Translations under genes and position numbers: made by a program
Source: Erysipelotrichaceae bacterium
GTDB taxonomy: Bacteria; Bacillota_I; Bacilli_A; Erysipelotrichales; Coprobacillaceae
Direction: 5' to 3'
Length of the DNA: 5,360 nt
NCBI GenBank assembly: GCA_021202205.1
Contig: JAJQDJ010000172.1
Coordinates: forward strand, 1-5,360
Notes under the pieces: generated by a model
The model's input: the letters and a program-made list of their open reading frames with translations, nothing else
Told to the model about the DNA's origin: nothing
Databases searched by the model: none
Part shown: positions 5,292-5,360 of the stretch, piece by piece
Position numbering within the stretch: position 1 is the stretch's first letter
Layout of the letters: each line of letters opens with the position of its first letter

Positions 5292-5297
5292 CACCTC
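5292..5297 (-). promoter_or_regulatory. Shine-Dalgarno that places the small ORF start at 5285
   Basis: GAGGTG on the minus strand ends 6 nt before the ATG at 5285. The alternative GTG start at 5294 lies within this element and has no ribosome binding site in front of it. Confidence 0.7.
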
Positions 5298-5308
5298 AAC
5301 AAACGTAT

Positions 5309-5351
5309 GGTAGTGTCAAAGCTTGTTATAATATATGGGCTTTTCACTACC
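5309..5351. repeat. Long imperfect inverted repeat upstream of the leftward operon
   Basis: GGTAGTG-tc-AAAGC (5309-5322) pairs with GCTTT-t-CACTACC (5339-5351): 12 base pairs interrupted by one small internal mismatch, around a 16-nt AT-rich loop. The loop holds the extended -10 sequence at 5324-5332. Neither strand has a T-run after the stem, so a terminator is unlikely. An operator or a leader-RNA structure is possible, since it lies 24 nt upstream of the first gene of the leftward operon. Confidence 0.5.
5324..5332 (+). promoter_or_regulatory. Extended -10 promoter element pointing right, out of the window
   Basis: TGTTATAAT is a perfect TGn-TATAAT extended -10 element, which can work without a good -35; none is seen. 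Transcription would start about 5339 and leave the window to the right, implying a divergent gene beyond 5360. On the minus strand the same AT-rich bases offer TATATT (5335-5330) or TATAAC (5330-5325), but with no convincing -35, so the promoter of the leftward operon is not resolved. Confidence 0.35.
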
Positions 5352-5360
5352 TGTTCCTTT

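Noticed and set aside
5314..5319. A perfect TTGACA on the minus strand as a -35 for the leftward operon
   Set aside because: No -10-like sequence occurs 15-19 nt downstream; that position is the Shine-Dalgarno region (AGGTGA).
5316..5360. A possible 3' end of another leftward gene at the right edge (frame ending TGA at 5318-5316)
   Set aside because: Only 14 codons are visible, with no recognisable motif, and the same bases form an inverted repeat. It cannot be supported without more sequence.

Overview
The window is AT-rich, has strong AGGAGG-type ribosome binding sites and short intergenic gaps, and uses TAA, TAG and TGA stops under the standard code. The gene content (a YlbJ-type sporulation membrane protein, DUF1461 and DUF3592-like membrane proteins, a lactose/cellobiose-type PTS IIB, RdgB and TrmL) suggests a low-GC Firmicute. 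An Erysipelotrichia/Coprobacillus-like gut bacterium is my best guess. That placement is inference, because no rRNA or tRNA is present.

Left part (1-1103): a rightward fragment resembling only the C-terminal half of YlbJ meets a leftward PAP2-family membrane phosphatase gene. The hairpin between them, with a UUCG loop and a U-tract on the minus strand, terminates the PAP2 gene. Middle (1104-2226): a short divergent region with a perfect 9-bp palindrome separates PAP2 from a rightward HAD phosphatase. A separately promoted small DUF3592-like membrane protein follows and ends in a convergent hairpin terminator.

Right part (2205-5294): a compact leftward operon. In transcription order it holds a small unknown ORF, a PTS EIIB domain, a short-chain dehydrogenase, XTP/dITP pyrophosphatase RdgB, the tRNA wobble methyltransferase TrmL and a DUF1461 membrane protein. 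From EIIB onward the genes are 12 nt apart or overlap by 4-23 nt, and their Shine-Dalgarno sequences lie in or against the preceding stop codon or coding end, so translational coupling is likely. The two nucleic-acid quality genes (RdgB, TrmL) are typical housekeeping; the lone EIIB with no IIA or IIC in the window is the odd member.

Most of the window is ordinary chromosome and I see no clear new system. The points worth a second look are: (1) a single in-frame TAG separates the small ORF from EIIB, the 16 codons between them are open, and EIIB has no Shine-Dalgarno of its own, so this may be one split two-domain gene; (2) the YlbJ remnant lacks its N-terminal half and has in-frame stops just upstream; (3) a long inverted repeat at the right edge brackets an extended -10 promoter; (4) the 1132-1151 palindrome lies between divergent genes; (5) an 11-bp perfect inverted repeat lies inside the DUF1461 gene.
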